From the NCBI GenBank assembly GCA_964652125.1, contig CAZZAE010000035.1, positions 1 through 10,109 of the forward strand: a stretch of DNA of 10,109 nt, written 5' to 3'. Positions 1 to 5,466 of the stretch are shown here, piece by piece. The stretch is from CAZFNQ01 sp964652125. Lineage in GTDB: Bacteria; Patescibacteriota; Saccharimonadia; Saccharimonadales; JANWIN01. Position numbers and translations under genes: made by a program. Position 1 is the stretch's first letter; the number at the start of each line of letters is the position of its first letter. The notes beneath the pieces were generated by a model. The model had not been told where the DNA came from, did no database searches, and saw only the letters and a list, made by a program, of their open reading frames with translations.

Positions 1-23
1 GCCCCGTAGTGGCGACAATACTT

Positions 24-53
24 GCGTCTAGCGCTGGGAAAATAGCGAGACGC
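24..53. repeat. Imperfect hairpin (bulged stem-loop)
   Basis: GCGTCT (24-29) pairs with AGACGC (48-53), and CGCT (32-35) with AGCG (44-47), leaving a two-base bulge and an 8-base loop. No T-tract follows on either strand, so this is not a clear terminator. It lies upstream of the promoter at 89-117 and could belong to the 3' end of a gene outside the window. Confidence 0.35.
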
Positions 54-88
54 CAGCATTAAGCCCGCGAACTAGCAGGGTTACAGAA

Positions 89-117
89 TTGACAAAAAGT
101 GGTATTTAGAATATAAT
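89..117 (+). promoter_or_regulatory. Consensus sigma70 promoter for the 126-1224 operon
   Basis: A perfect -35 box TTGACA (89-94) and a perfect -10 box TATAAT (112-117) are separated by 17 bp. The expected transcription start, about 7 nt past the -10 box, falls at 124-126, on or next to the ATG at 126. This predicts a leaderless mRNA. Confidence 0.9.
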
Positions 118-125
118 ATTATTAT

Positions 126-809
126 ATGAGTGTTGAAGACGTTTCTCAGCTGAGAGCAGTTGATTATGAAGGATACAGATACCCGCAAAGGCTAGTTGAA
201 GTTAGCAATCTGCAGGATTTTGAAGCGGAGATCGAAGCCGTTGTTAACGGCCAGACTACGGGGGTAGTTTATAGAAATTTATTTGACGCCGAAACATATG
301 CACCCGCAGCATCTATATACGCTGGGCTTGTGCAGGTGGACTTTGATGCCTATCCGGAAGTAGTAAGGCAAGCAGTTCTGGCTAGCCATAACAATTCAAA
401 AATGCCACCTGAGTTCCGTATACCGCTAGGCAGTGATTACGATATTAGCTGTTTAGTTGGGTTCGGTAGCTATCCAACTGGCTTACACTTAGACTATCCA
501 GGTATTGAAAACCCGACGATAAAAGGCCCAAATTTCTTAATTAACCACTCTGGTGAAGCCGTAGTAAGCCTTATAAAGATGCCTGGATTTATCATGCCGA
601 ATCAGTACCAGAAATTTACTGATGCCTCTGGGTTCTTGACAGATGAGGCCCGCATAGAACTCGGTGCGGTTGAAGCTGTTCTGCACCCTGGTGATGCCGT
701 GATATTCACTGGTCACGAGGATAAATCCCTGGGCATAACAGGGACCCTGCATCAAGTTGCTCACACCGGCAAAGGGCCGTGGATACGGCCACTTGCCACA
801 ATCCACTAA
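126..809 (+). CDS. Possible 2OG-Fe(II)-oxygenase-like / double-stranded beta-helix protein
   Basis: This 227-residue cytoplasmic protein has no signal peptide or membrane segment. The second half resembles the metal centre of Fe(II)/2-oxoglutarate dioxygenases. An H-x-D pair (H121, D123, in GLHLDYPG) is followed by a beta-rich stretch, a GDAVIF strand (from G189), a distal histidine (H209, in GTLHQV) and an arginine (R221) 12 residues later that could bind 2-oxoglutarate. This order and spacing fit the superfamily, but I recognise no specific subfamily and no substrate. The start at 126 is fixed by the promoter, whose -10 box ends 8 nt upstream; there is no ribosome site. The next gene begins 4 nt after the stop, so the two are probably co-transcribed. 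The alternative is a cupin-like protein without oxygenase activity. Confidence 0.85.
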   Translation: MSVEDVSQLRAVDYEGYRYPQRLVEVSNLQDFEAEIEAVVNGQTTGVVYRNLFDAETYAPAASIYAGLVQVDFDAYPEVVRQAVLASHNNSKMPPEFRIPLGSDYDISCLVGFGSYPTGLHLDYPGIENPTIKGPNFLINHSGEAVVSLIKMPGFIMPNQYQKFTDASGFLTDEARIELGAVEAVLHPGDAVIFTGHEDKSLGITGTLHQVAHTGKGPWIRPLATIH

Positions 810-813
810 AAAT

Positions 814-1224
814 ATGAGAGACAATTTTGAATCCAACAAAGCACCGATCTCCGGAACAAAATTAGTTTCCGTTGAATCAGTTAGAACATTGCTGGCTGGT
901 AGAGAAGTACCATCTGTGTTTTATGATAGAGATCCTGAGGTAGTCTGGCAGTTCCGTATGTTGGCCAGAGGGCTACTTGTTTATCCAATCGTTATGGAAT
1001 ACTTGTGGGTAACACCGAACTTGGAGAGGGGAAGAGATCTTGAGGAATACCCTCTACCCAAATCAATGATACGCAAGCGTCCTATTAGAGTGATATCCTT
1101 TGATCTATGTCATCCGGATGAGCAAGGCAGGACGACTATGGCGGGCAGAACGCAATCGAACATTCACGGGATTTTTCTTTCGTTATTTTTCAAACCGGAA
1201 TTGAATAAAACTAAAATCGATTAG
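814..1224 (+). CDS. Hypothetical protein, second gene of the leaderless operon
   Basis: This 136-residue protein has no recognised family. I chose ATG at 814, 4 nt after the upstream stop, over an in-frame TTG at 757 that would overlap the first gene by 53 nt. No ribosome site precedes 814, so translation is probably coupled to the upstream gene. The sequence is mixed alpha/beta. It has an acidic central stretch (near DRDPEVVWQF), a hydrophobic segment too short and interrupted for a sure membrane helix (RGLLVYPIVMEYLWV), and a basic segment ending in RKRPIRVISFDL. It ends with a lysine-rich tail. A strong terminator follows directly, so this closes the operon. Function cannot be inferred beyond a likely association with the oxygenase-like neighbour. 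Confidence 0.75.
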   Translation: MRDNFESNKAPISGTKLVSVESVRTLLAGREVPSVFYDRDPEVVWQFRMLARGLLVYPIVMEYLWVTPNLERGRDLEEYPLPKSMIRKRPIRVISFDLCHPDEQGRTTMAGRTQSNIHGIFLSLFFKPELNKTKID

Positions 1225-1230
1225 AAACAA

Positions 1231-1255
1231 AAAAGCCACCCACGGGTGGCTTTTG
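1231..1255. terminator. Bidirectional rho-independent terminator
   Basis: The stem GCCACC/GGTGGC encloses CACG, with AAAAA before and TTTTG after. On the plus strand it ends the 126-1224 operon, 7 nt after the stop codon. On the minus strand the T-tract is better (six T, then GTTT), so it should also stop leftward transcription. Confidence 0.9.
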
Positions 1256-1272
1256 TATTAGCACCAACTTCT

Positions 1273-1278
1273 ATTATA
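1273..1278 (-). promoter_or_regulatory. Possible minus-strand -10 box facing the terminator
   Basis: TATAAT reads leftward here, with TTGATT 15 bp upstream as a weak -35 box. A transcript from it would meet the terminator after roughly 35 nt. No minus-strand gene lies beyond it, so it may be chance or may make a very short RNA. The rest of 1256-1403 shows no other feature I can support. Confidence 0.25.
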
Positions 1279-1403
1279 ACGCGTACTGGGTAAAATCAAC
1301 GCTGACAATTATCTTTAGTGGCCGGTGATTATGCTCATAGCGACGAGCCAGTTTATATTCTAGACTTAGCTGTACCTTAACAATTAAGCCAAAAGGAGGT
1401 CGT

Positions 1404-1940
1404 ATGAGCCACCCAGCAGCCGAGGTATTATCAACTAGCCGCGTAGAGGCAAATCCGCAAGGTCGGACAGATGAGGCAGGCCATGATTTTGGCGCTGATA
1501 CGCGGATATATGCGGCCGTCCATGAGGTGAAACATGCAGCGCGGATTATCGACCTGCGTAGAGCGGAAAAATTGATGGAAAATGCGGGAATACTGGCCGC
1601 CAGGGAAGCTCGGTCACGTGGTTATGAAATTATAGGCTGGGATGGTGAATTGTATAAAAAATTACCGGAATGGACAAAAGCTAAATTGCCCGAGGATGAA
1701 GAAGGACGAAGCTACGAGAACTGGCAATTAAGCCAGTTAACCGAACTTGAAGATCGCTATCAGTTGCTAGCTAATTTAGCTGATAGCTATGAACTACGCA
1801 GGATTCGCCAAACTGGCAGTAACCTAATAGCGCCAGATAGGGAACTTAGATTTGCCATGGCCAGGGTAGAAGAAACTCGCCAAGTATTAGACAAAGAACT
1901 CGCCGAGCTTGGGAGATTGGAACAGATTACAAATACTTAA
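1404..1940 (+). CDS. Hypothetical charged, largely helical protein
   Basis: This 178-residue protein is not recognised. The start is well fixed: AAGGAGG (1393-1399) sits 4 nt before the ATG. The first 30 residues look disordered (Ser, Pro, Gly and acidic residues). The rest is rich in Glu, Arg, Ala and Leu and is predicted helical by eye. There is one long helix around residues 38-75 (VHEVKHAARIIDLRRAEKLM and onward) and a C-terminal helix-rich part (RELRFAMARVEETRQVLDKE) that could form a coiled coil or oligomer. A short aromatic patch (GYEIIGWDGELYKKLPEW) lies between. There is no signal peptide, membrane segment or cysteine, so it is cytoplasmic. It has its own upstream space (1256-1403) but no convincing promoter boxes. 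An inverted repeat overlaps its stop codon. Confidence 0.8.
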   Translation: MSHPAAEVLSTSRVEANPQGRTDEAGHDFGADTRIYAAVHEVKHAARIIDLRRAEKLMENAGILAAREARSRGYEIIGWDGELYKKLPEWTKAKLPEDEEGRSYENWQLSQLTELEDRYQLLANLADSYELRRIRQTGSNLIAPDRELRFAMARVEETRQVLDKELAELGRLEQITNT

Positions 1941-1952
1941 CAAGTTAAGTAT
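1933..1952. repeat. Perfect 9-bp inverted repeat over a stop codon
   Basis: ATACTTAAC and GTTAAGTAT are separated by AA. The TAA stop of the 1404-1940 gene (1938-1940) lies inside the left arm. The stem is AT-rich with a loop too small to fold fully. The T-rich stretch only begins about 10 nt later, so this is a poor terminator; a binding site upstream of the next gene is equally possible. Confidence 0.5.
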
Positions 1953-1984
1953 CTTGGCGACTTTTGTCTTTTCTATCCCAGGAG

Positions 1985-1990
1985 TATAAT
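1985..1990 (+). promoter_or_regulatory. -10 box for the 2011-2442 gene pair
   Basis: TATAAT lies 20 nt before the ATG at 2011, within GGAGTATAATC, a string that also occurs at 7077-7087 before another small gene. A weak -35 candidate, TTTGTC (1963-1968), stands 16 bp upstream. The resulting leader carries AAGGAG at 2001-2006. Confidence 0.65.
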
Positions 1991-2010
1991 CACAATTTAT
2001 AAGGAGTTTT

Positions 2011-2229
2011 ATGGCGACTAATTCTGGTGAAGGCGATCCAAGTAAATCATCGAGGTCTGATCCGCTTGAACCTAAGGATTATCTACACACACCAAGAGAT
2101 CTTGCAGAGCTCGCTCAGCATTTTTTGCCAGGCTACGAAGAATTTGGCATGACTCCTATCGGCGTATTACACTTAGCAGGTTTATCTGTTACAGCAGTTC
2201 GTGTTCCAAGACCAGAGGTCGATTTATAA
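2011..2229 (+). CDS. Small hypothetical protein
   Basis: This 72-residue protein is not recognised. AAGGAG (2001-2006) sits 4 nt before the ATG, and a TATAAT box lies just upstream. The first 20 residues are polar and probably disordered (Ser, Asp, Lys, Pro). They are followed by a short helical region (HTPRDLAELAQHFLPGYEEF) and a hydrophobic stretch (TPIGVLHLAGLSVTAVRV) that is short for a membrane helix and more likely part of a small folded domain. It has no cysteines. The next gene begins 18 nt later on the same strand, so the two form an operon. Confidence 0.7.
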   Translation: MATNSGEGDPSKSSRSDPLEPKDYLHTPRDLAELAQHFLPGYEEFGMTPIGVLHLAGLSVTAVRVPRPEVDL

Positions 2230-2247
2230 AGAGGGGCAGGTAGTTTT

Positions 2248-2442
2248 ATGAGATTATTTAACCGGGATCCACGTCAAAGTCGGCAAGAAAGAAGAGCCAG
2301 ACGTGCGGCAGGACAGGAAGCGGCAAGGTTAGCTCTAGTTGAGGCTTTTACAGTTCCGGCACCTCAACCTAGTCCAGAAGATAGGGTTGCATTAAATGAA
2401 CTCTACAAAAAAGTGAAAAAAGCATCCCTCGAAGACCGATAA
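2248..2442 (+). CDS. Small basic hypothetical protein
   Basis: This 64-residue protein is second in a two-gene operon, 18 nt after the upstream stop, with a purine-rich ribosome site (AGAGGGG near 2230, GCAGG near 2236). The N-terminal 25 residues are strongly basic (RDPRQSRQERRARRAAG) and could bind nucleic acid. A helical, proline-interrupted middle follows, then a lysine-rich C-terminal helix (ALNELYKKVKKASLEDR). The C-terminal half resembles in style, though not by recognised homology, the tail of the small protein at 6311-6499 (KQLLELYKAERQ). No family is recognised. The nucleic-acid-binding idea is inference from charge alone. Confidence 0.7.
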   Translation: MRLFNRDPRQSRQERRARRAAGQEAARLALVEAFTVPAPQPSPEDRVALNELYKKVKKASLEDR

Positions 2443-2527
2443 CCAGTTCTTCTTCAGGCTATTCCAGACGCCAGAAAACTAACACTCGCTTAGGTTCGCT
2501 GTGCACGGTGGGATAAGGCGCTCCGAA

Positions 2528-3493
2528 CTAGTAATCTTTTTTGATTGCTTGGTCTGGAGCAGTCTCTTGCCAGGCTTCAGCCAGATCTACACAGTCTTCG
2601 GCCGAAAACTTATTGAATATGCTAATGCCAATTCTCGTATTTCCTTTTTGAAAAGTGCAGTCAAAGAGCTGCGGTTGGTCAGACTTGAATCTACCTATAT
2701 CTTGGATTACGTACAAACCATAAACAGCAAAACCATTGGAGGAGTCTCCTAAATGCCGACAATCTTCTTTAACAGGACTATTGTTTACATCAACAGTACA
2801 GGGAGAATCAACTCTGTCTGAGGTTTGGATATTTATTTCGTCGATGTGGTACCTCCCAAAGCTACCTTCGTTTGTATAGTTTAGCCCGTAAACGATAGTA
2901 TAGGTGGATTTGCCGCCGTCTAGATAAACAATTTTTTGCGTGAAAGGGTCGGAGATTAAGTCTGGGCTTCCTAGTTTTGGGCTGTTGGCGCTATATACCT
3001 GTGTACCCATTTGTGCCGCCAAAGCTAGCTGCTGTTGGTAGAATTTATTCGAGTTTTCTTTGTTATGGACCGTGTAAGTGTGTATCGAATTTATTTGCAA
3101 TAGTAAAACGGCAGTCGCAATGCCTATCAAATATTTAGTAAGTTTAGGATCGGTCGATGCTCTTTTAGTGTAACTTTTATGCCATAGAACGATAATTGAA
3201 AGTGAGATTACCGTACCTGCAAAGAGGTTCATACCTGTATAGTCTAGAGTTTTCCAAGGATAAATATTGTCAGGAATAAAAGGAAAGACATCGGCAAGCA
3301 AAGGGCCAGAAAGAATAAGTTGTATCAGTGCGGCCACTAGCGCTGCAATAGACAGCTTCGACTTGAAAAACGGAGGTTTATACTTTCGCCAAACAAAAAA
3401 AGCCAGAGCTATAATAAAGGGGAAAGTTGTAAAAACTAGAGTAAGAACTATTAGCCCACCGACAAGAGCGAAACTCGAACCATAATCGTTCAT
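2528..3493 (-). CDS. Membrane protein: four TM helices plus a cysteine-containing outer domain
   Basis: This 321-residue protein is not assigned to a family. Four hydrophobic segments are visible at about residues 9-35, 48-69, 86-104 and 120-136. Positively charged loops follow TM1 (RKYKPPFFKSK) and TM3 (KSYTKRASTDPKLTK), which by the positive-inside rule places both ends outside. The C-terminal 180 residues would then be an extracytoplasmic domain. All four cysteines of the protein (C232, C245, C279, C301) are in it, consistent with two disulfides. The domain is rich in Tyr, Asn, Asp and Ser. The start is chosen because TATAAT ends 8 nt before this ATG and there is no ribosome site, so the mRNA is probably leaderless. 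It is convergent with the 2248-2442 gene; no clear terminator separates them (2443-2527 shows nothing recognisable). Confidence 0.85.
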   Translation of the reverse strand: MNDYGSSFALVGGLIVLTLVFTTFPFIIALAFFVWRKYKPPFFKSKLSIAALVAALIQLILSGPLLADVFPFIPDNIYPWKTLDYTGMNLFAGTVISLSIIVLWHKSYTKRASTDPKLTKYLIGIATAVLLLQINSIHTYTVHNKENSNKFYQQQLALAAQMGTQVYSANSPKLGSPDLISDPFTQKIVYLDGGKSTYTIVYGLNYTNEGSFGRYHIDEINIQTSDRVDSPCTVDVNNSPVKEDCRHLGDSSNGFAVYGLYVIQDIGRFKSDQPQLFDCTFQKGNTRIGISIFNKFSAEDCVDLAEAWQETAPDQAIKKDY

Positions 3494-3501
3494 ATCAGCT
3501 A

Positions 3502-3507
3502 ATTATA
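3502..3507 (-). promoter_or_regulatory. -10 box for the four-TM membrane protein
   Basis: TATAAT reads leftward and ends 8 nt before the ATG at 3493. The -35 region (AGCAGT at 17 bp) is poor, so strength is uncertain. The spacing predicts a leaderless transcript. Confidence 0.65.
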
Positions 3508-3620
3508 GCCCGCAACGGTTATAAACTGCTCATGCTTTAGCCGTAAGCGACCAGCCACGTCTCGTTTAATAACATCTAATCAGGCTCAATAGACGCCCAA
3601 CTCAATTTGAAATTTTCGGC

Positions 3621-3626
3621 TACAAT
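3621..3626 (+). promoter_or_regulatory. -10 box for the 65-residue membrane protein
   Basis: TACAAT ends 6 nt before the ATG at 3633. No convincing -35 box stands at 16-18 bp. The spacing predicts a leaderless or near-leaderless mRNA. The rest of the 3508-3620 intergenic stretch shows nothing I can name. Confidence 0.5.
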
Positions 3627-3632
3627 AACCTT

Positions 3633-3830
3633 ATGGTAATTATGAAATCTATCGGGTTCGGGCTTTTGTGGGCAATAGTTTTAGTTTATTTGCCGTTATG
3701 CGTCATGCCACTGATCGTGTGGAATTCTAGTCAAGGAACAAAAGATTTTATAATAAAAATCGCAGGTATTTTGTTTTTTGTTGTTTGGGGAGTATCTGCA
3801 TGGCGCCACTACAATAAGAACAATCTCTAA
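3633..3830 (+). CDS. Small two-TM membrane protein
   Basis: This 65-residue protein consists almost entirely of two hydrophobic helices: about residues 8-30 (FGLLWAIVLVYLPLCVMPLI) and 40-57 (IIKIAGILFFVVWGVSAW). They are joined by a short polar loop (NSSQGTKDF). The tail is short and basic (RHYNKNN). A second in-frame ATG lies at 3642; I chose 3633 because the TACAAT hexamer sits 6 nt before it, matching the leaderless pattern seen elsewhere in this window. There is no ribosome site for either. No family is recognised. It lies between the divergent four-TM gene and the left end of the repeat array and points toward the array. Confidence 0.65.
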   Translation: MVIMKSIGFGLLWAIVLVYLPLCVMPLIVWNSSQGTKDFIIKIAGILFFVVWGVSAWRHYNKNNL

Positions 3831-3848
3831 GGCAACTATAGCCTCGCA

Positions 3849-3866
3849 GGCGTAAATTTCTTATGG
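3849..3866 (-). repeat. Array repeat copy A
   Basis: GGCGTAAATTTCTTATGG, one mismatch to the GGAGTAAATTTCTTATGG consensus. It lies 5 nt after the stop of the 3872-4321 gene and forms the left end of the array; no minus-strand gene follows. The flanking GCCT-CGC-AGGC (3841-3851) forms a small inverted repeat that overlaps its edge. Confidence 0.9.
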
Positions 3867-3871
3867 AAAGT

Positions 3872-4321
3872 TTAGTCTTCGACGCCTCTCATTAAATCCG
3901 CAGCACCTTTACCATCAAAGTACTCAACAGACATATTCATAAAAAATGGAGCTTTGGGCCCATGTAGCGCAACACCTCTACGCCTCGGTGGCTCTATATT
4001 TTTTTCTTCGGGTGTAGCCACTGATTGTCGCGTAATCTCCCTAGCTAAGCGACGCTCTGAGTAATGGCGGCGGGAAAGTCTATCAAAAGTATCCCTTACC
4101 ACCTCAGGGTCTAAAGATCTACCAGCATGTTGATCGTGGCCATGCTTTTCAGCTTCAACTAACATAAAGGCTCGATCGTCATCGGAATATCTTGGGTCGC
4201 CTTTCGAATCAAAGTATTTTTGGTATAAAGCTCCTAAAACTTCATAGGGATTAAGACTTATAGCTCTAACTTCTGCTAGTTCACCCTCTAACCCTGGAGT
4301 TATTCTCTCAACCAAACTCAT
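3872..4321 (-). CDS. Hypothetical protein, array unit 1
   Basis: This soluble 149-residue protein is not recognised. A GTG at 4324 would add one residue, but I prefer the ATG at 4321, because a -10-like TATTTT ends 6 nt before it, giving the same leaderless spacing as neighbours; there is no ribosome site. The protein is charged and mostly helical in its first two thirds (VERITPGLEGELAEVRAISL, DDDRAFMLVEAEKHGHDQHA, RDTFDRLSRRHYSERRLARE). A basic proline-rich linker (NIEPPRRRGVALHGPKAP) and a short tail (FFMNMSVEYFDGKGAADLM) follow. It has no cysteine, no signal peptide and no membrane helix. The gene fills the interval between repeat copies A and B, and its stop is 5 nt from copy A. Confidence 0.75.
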   Translation of the reverse strand: MSLVERITPGLEGELAEVRAISLNPYEVLGALYQKYFDSKGDPRYSDDDRAFMLVEAEKHGHDQHAGRSLDPEVVRDTFDRLSRRHYSERRLAREITRQSVATPEEKNIEPPRRRGVALHGPKAPFFMNMSVEYFDGKGAADLMRGVED

Positions 4322-4327
4322 CACTTA

Positions 4328-4355
4328 AAAATACTTTGTTTCTGCACTTTTGCAA
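4328..4355 (-). promoter_or_regulatory. Promoter of array unit 1
   Basis: Reading leftward, TTGCAA (4355-4350) and TATTTT (4333-4328) are separated by 16 bp. The -10 box ends 6 nt before the ATG at 4321. The -35 box lies inside a 13-bp sequence shared with the 5478-5490 region. Confidence 0.6.
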
Positions 4356-4363
4356 GCATAAGA
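4351..4363 (+). repeat. Inverted partial copy of the array repeat
   Basis: TGCAAGCATAAGA on the plus strand also occurs on the minus strand at copy E (5490-5478). It therefore stands in the opposite direction to the five array repeats. Its CATAA plus GGAA can pair with TTCC-TTATG of copy B (4377-4385), with a two-base bulge, forming a hairpin over 4357-4385. Confidence 0.55.
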
Positions 4364-4368
4364 GGAAG

Positions 4369-4386
4369 GGAGTAAATTCCTTATGG
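4369..4386 (-). repeat. Array repeat copy B
   Basis: GGAGTAAATTCCTTATGG, one mismatch to consensus. The stop codon TAA of the 4381-4713 gene is inside it (complement of TTA at 4381-4383). Confidence 0.9.
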
Positions 4387-4713
4387 TTCTTGGACGAGCC
4401 TCGCCGCCAGGTCGTGTACCTGGCTTCGTAGCTCGTCAGGAAGACTATCAACCAAATCCGGACAGCCCTCCATAAGCCTTGAACAGACTGAAGCCCTATA
4501 GGAAACATCATGATAGCCAACTTCAACTTTACGCACTGAATCACTCCCTCGGTCCAAGAACGCCCTTATATAAGCTTCGAATGCTCTAGGTCTTGTGGCC
4601 AGCTCTTCTGGTATTCCTAGAGTACTTTGAGGCGGTAAATCTCTTAAGTACAAGTCCGTAGCATCGGGTGCTATCGGCTCTAAGTCTCTCGGATAAATTT
4701 CATTGATTCCCAT
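4381..4713 (-). CDS. Hypothetical protein, array unit 2
   Basis: This soluble 110-residue protein is not recognised. It is acidic, with a proline-rich first third (PRDLEPIAPDATDLYLRDLP) and a helical centre (ATRPRAFEAYIRAFLDRG). The C-terminal helical part carries two cysteines (C77 and C84, in SVCSRLMEGCPDLVD). The start ATG is 7 nt after a TATAAT box and has no ribosome site, so the mRNA is predicted leaderless. The last codons (GAA CCA TAA) run into repeat copy B, so the repeat supplies the final Pro and stop. Together with its promoter the gene exactly fills the space between repeat copies B and C. Confidence 0.75.
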   Translation of the reverse strand: MGINEIYPRDLEPIAPDATDLYLRDLPPQSTLGIPEELATRPRAFEAYIRAFLDRGSDSVRKVEVGYHDVSYRASVCSRLMEGCPDLVDSLPDELRSQVHDLAARLVQEP

Positions 4714-4720
4714 AAAACAA

Positions 4721-4748
4721 ATTATACGCAGAAGAGAGCCGGAGTAAA
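4721..4748 (-). promoter_or_regulatory. Promoter of array unit 2
   Basis: TATAAT (4726-4721, leftward) ends 7 nt before the ATG. At 16 bp spacing the -35 position is TTTACT (4748-4743), which is part of repeat copy C. In this unit the repeat may contribute half of the promoter. Confidence 0.65.
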
Positions 4749-4758
4749 TTTCTTATGG
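4741..4758 (-). repeat. Array repeat copy C
   Basis: Consensus copy GGAGTAAATTTCTTATGG. Its right edge abuts the assembly gap directly. Confidence 0.9.
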
Positions 4759-4858
4759 NNNNNNNNNNNNNNNNNNNNNNNNNNNNNNNNNNNNNNNNNN
4801 NNNNNNNNNNNNNNNNNNNNNNNNNNNNNNNNNNNNNNNNNNNNNNNNNNNNNNNNNN
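4759..4858. other. Assembly gap of 100 N
   Basis: Exactly 100 N, the usual placeholder for a gap of unknown length. It is bordered on both sides by a copy of the array repeat, so missing or collapsed array units are the likely contents. True length and gene content cannot be known from this window. Confidence 0.98.
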
Positions 4859-4874
4859 AGTAAATTTCTTATGG
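4859..4874 (-). repeat. Array repeat copy D (cut by the gap)
   Basis: AGTAAATTTCTTATGG, identical to consensus over the 16 bases visible; the first two bases fall in the gap. The stop TAA of the 4869-5444 gene lies inside it (4869-4871). Confidence 0.9.
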
Positions 4875-5444
4875 CTTTGCTAATATTGCGCGGCGTAGAA
4901 CTAGTAGGATGGCAAGGCCCGAATTAATAACAATCCAAACTAACGGGTTCATTACAGTAACTGCGTTGTAACTGGTTATCGCAGCTAGACTTACGGCGTG
5001 TCGCACAGGGCTCATGGCCCAATAAAATAATGTTTCCTCACGGGGTTTAGTCCAGGATTTACGGAAGGTTGGAATAGAGCCAAGCAGTCCTGCACCGACC
5101 AGCAAAAACATAGACGTTAAGGGTTGGTCGGCTAACAGCCAAACGCCAGTCGCAATTAGCGCCAACACAAAGACGATAGTATCGGTTTTTGTGATATCCT
5201 TCTTGCCATTCCTAAGGCCGAGAGCAAAAATAAAGACGCTCAATAGGCCTGCAACGAGGGTCATATAGGCTCCAGGACCAGCGCCTTTACTAATTTGCAG
5301 CCCTGCTACGATTAGGCTCAGAAGTCCCCAAATAAACCAGCTGTAAACATGGGGCTTTGTTTTAGATTTCAGAACATCGCGGATATAGGGTATGTAAGCA
5401 ATTAGAGCCAGACATACGGCTAAAAATCCAAACACTTGTTTCAC
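4869..5444 (-). CDS. Seven-TM protein with two PQ-loop-like repeats, array unit 4
   Basis: This 191-residue integral membrane protein has about seven helices (near residues 2-20, 33-52, 57-77, 88-105, 109-126, 138-158, 165-186). Two segments repeat the same pattern: IPYIRDVLKSKTKPHVYSWF (18-37) and IPTFRKSWTKPREETLFYWA (124-143). Each has a proline, a basic stretch, then Lys-Pro and an aromatic Trp/Phe end. A duplicated three-helix unit around a linker helix is typical of PQ-loop/SWEET-type membrane proteins, which include small-solute transporters. No substrate can be proposed. It starts with GTG at 5444, 8 nt after TATAAT and without a ribosome site, so it is predicted leaderless. The final codons AAG CCA TAA enter repeat copy D. 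Confidence 0.8.
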   Translation of the reverse strand: MKQVFGFLAVCLALIAYIPYIRDVLKSKTKPHVYSWFIWGLLSLIVAGLQISKGAGPGAYMTLVAGLLSVFIFALGLRNGKKDITKTDTIVFVLALIATGVWLLADQPLTSMFLLVGAGLLGSIPTFRKSWTKPREETLFYWAMSPVRHAVSLAAITSYNAVTVMNPLVWIVINSGLAILLVLRRAILAKP

Positions 5445-5452
5445 TAATATGA

Positions 5453-5458
5453 ATTATA
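5453..5458 (-). promoter_or_regulatory. -10 box of the PQ-loop-like gene
   Basis: TATAAT reading leftward ends 8 nt before the GTG at 5444. The -35 position falls in repeat copy E (TAAGAA at 17 bp) and is a weak match to consensus. Confidence 0.65.
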
Positions 5459-5466
5459 TCTTGAAA

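Noticed and set aside
757..813. TTG start at 757 for the second gene
   Set aside because: It would overlap the first gene by 53 nt with no ribosome site; ATG at 814 fits an operon with a 4-nt gap.
1212..1265. 17-residue leaderless minus-strand ORF (GTG at 1265) downstream of the TATAAT at 1273-1278
   Set aside because: Spacing fits the leaderless pattern, but the frame reads through the terminator hairpin, giving a peptide dictated by the stem.
2455..2527. Possible tRNA because of a GGTTCG string
   Set aside because: No cloverleaf arms can be drawn around it and no CCA end is seen.
2501..2752. Plus-strand frame over the end of the four-TM gene
   Set aside because: Antisense shadow of the longer minus-strand gene, without promoter or ribosome site.
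4308..4544. Minus-strand frame bridging two array genes
   Set aside because: It runs across repeat copy B, a promoter and the ends of two better-supported genes.
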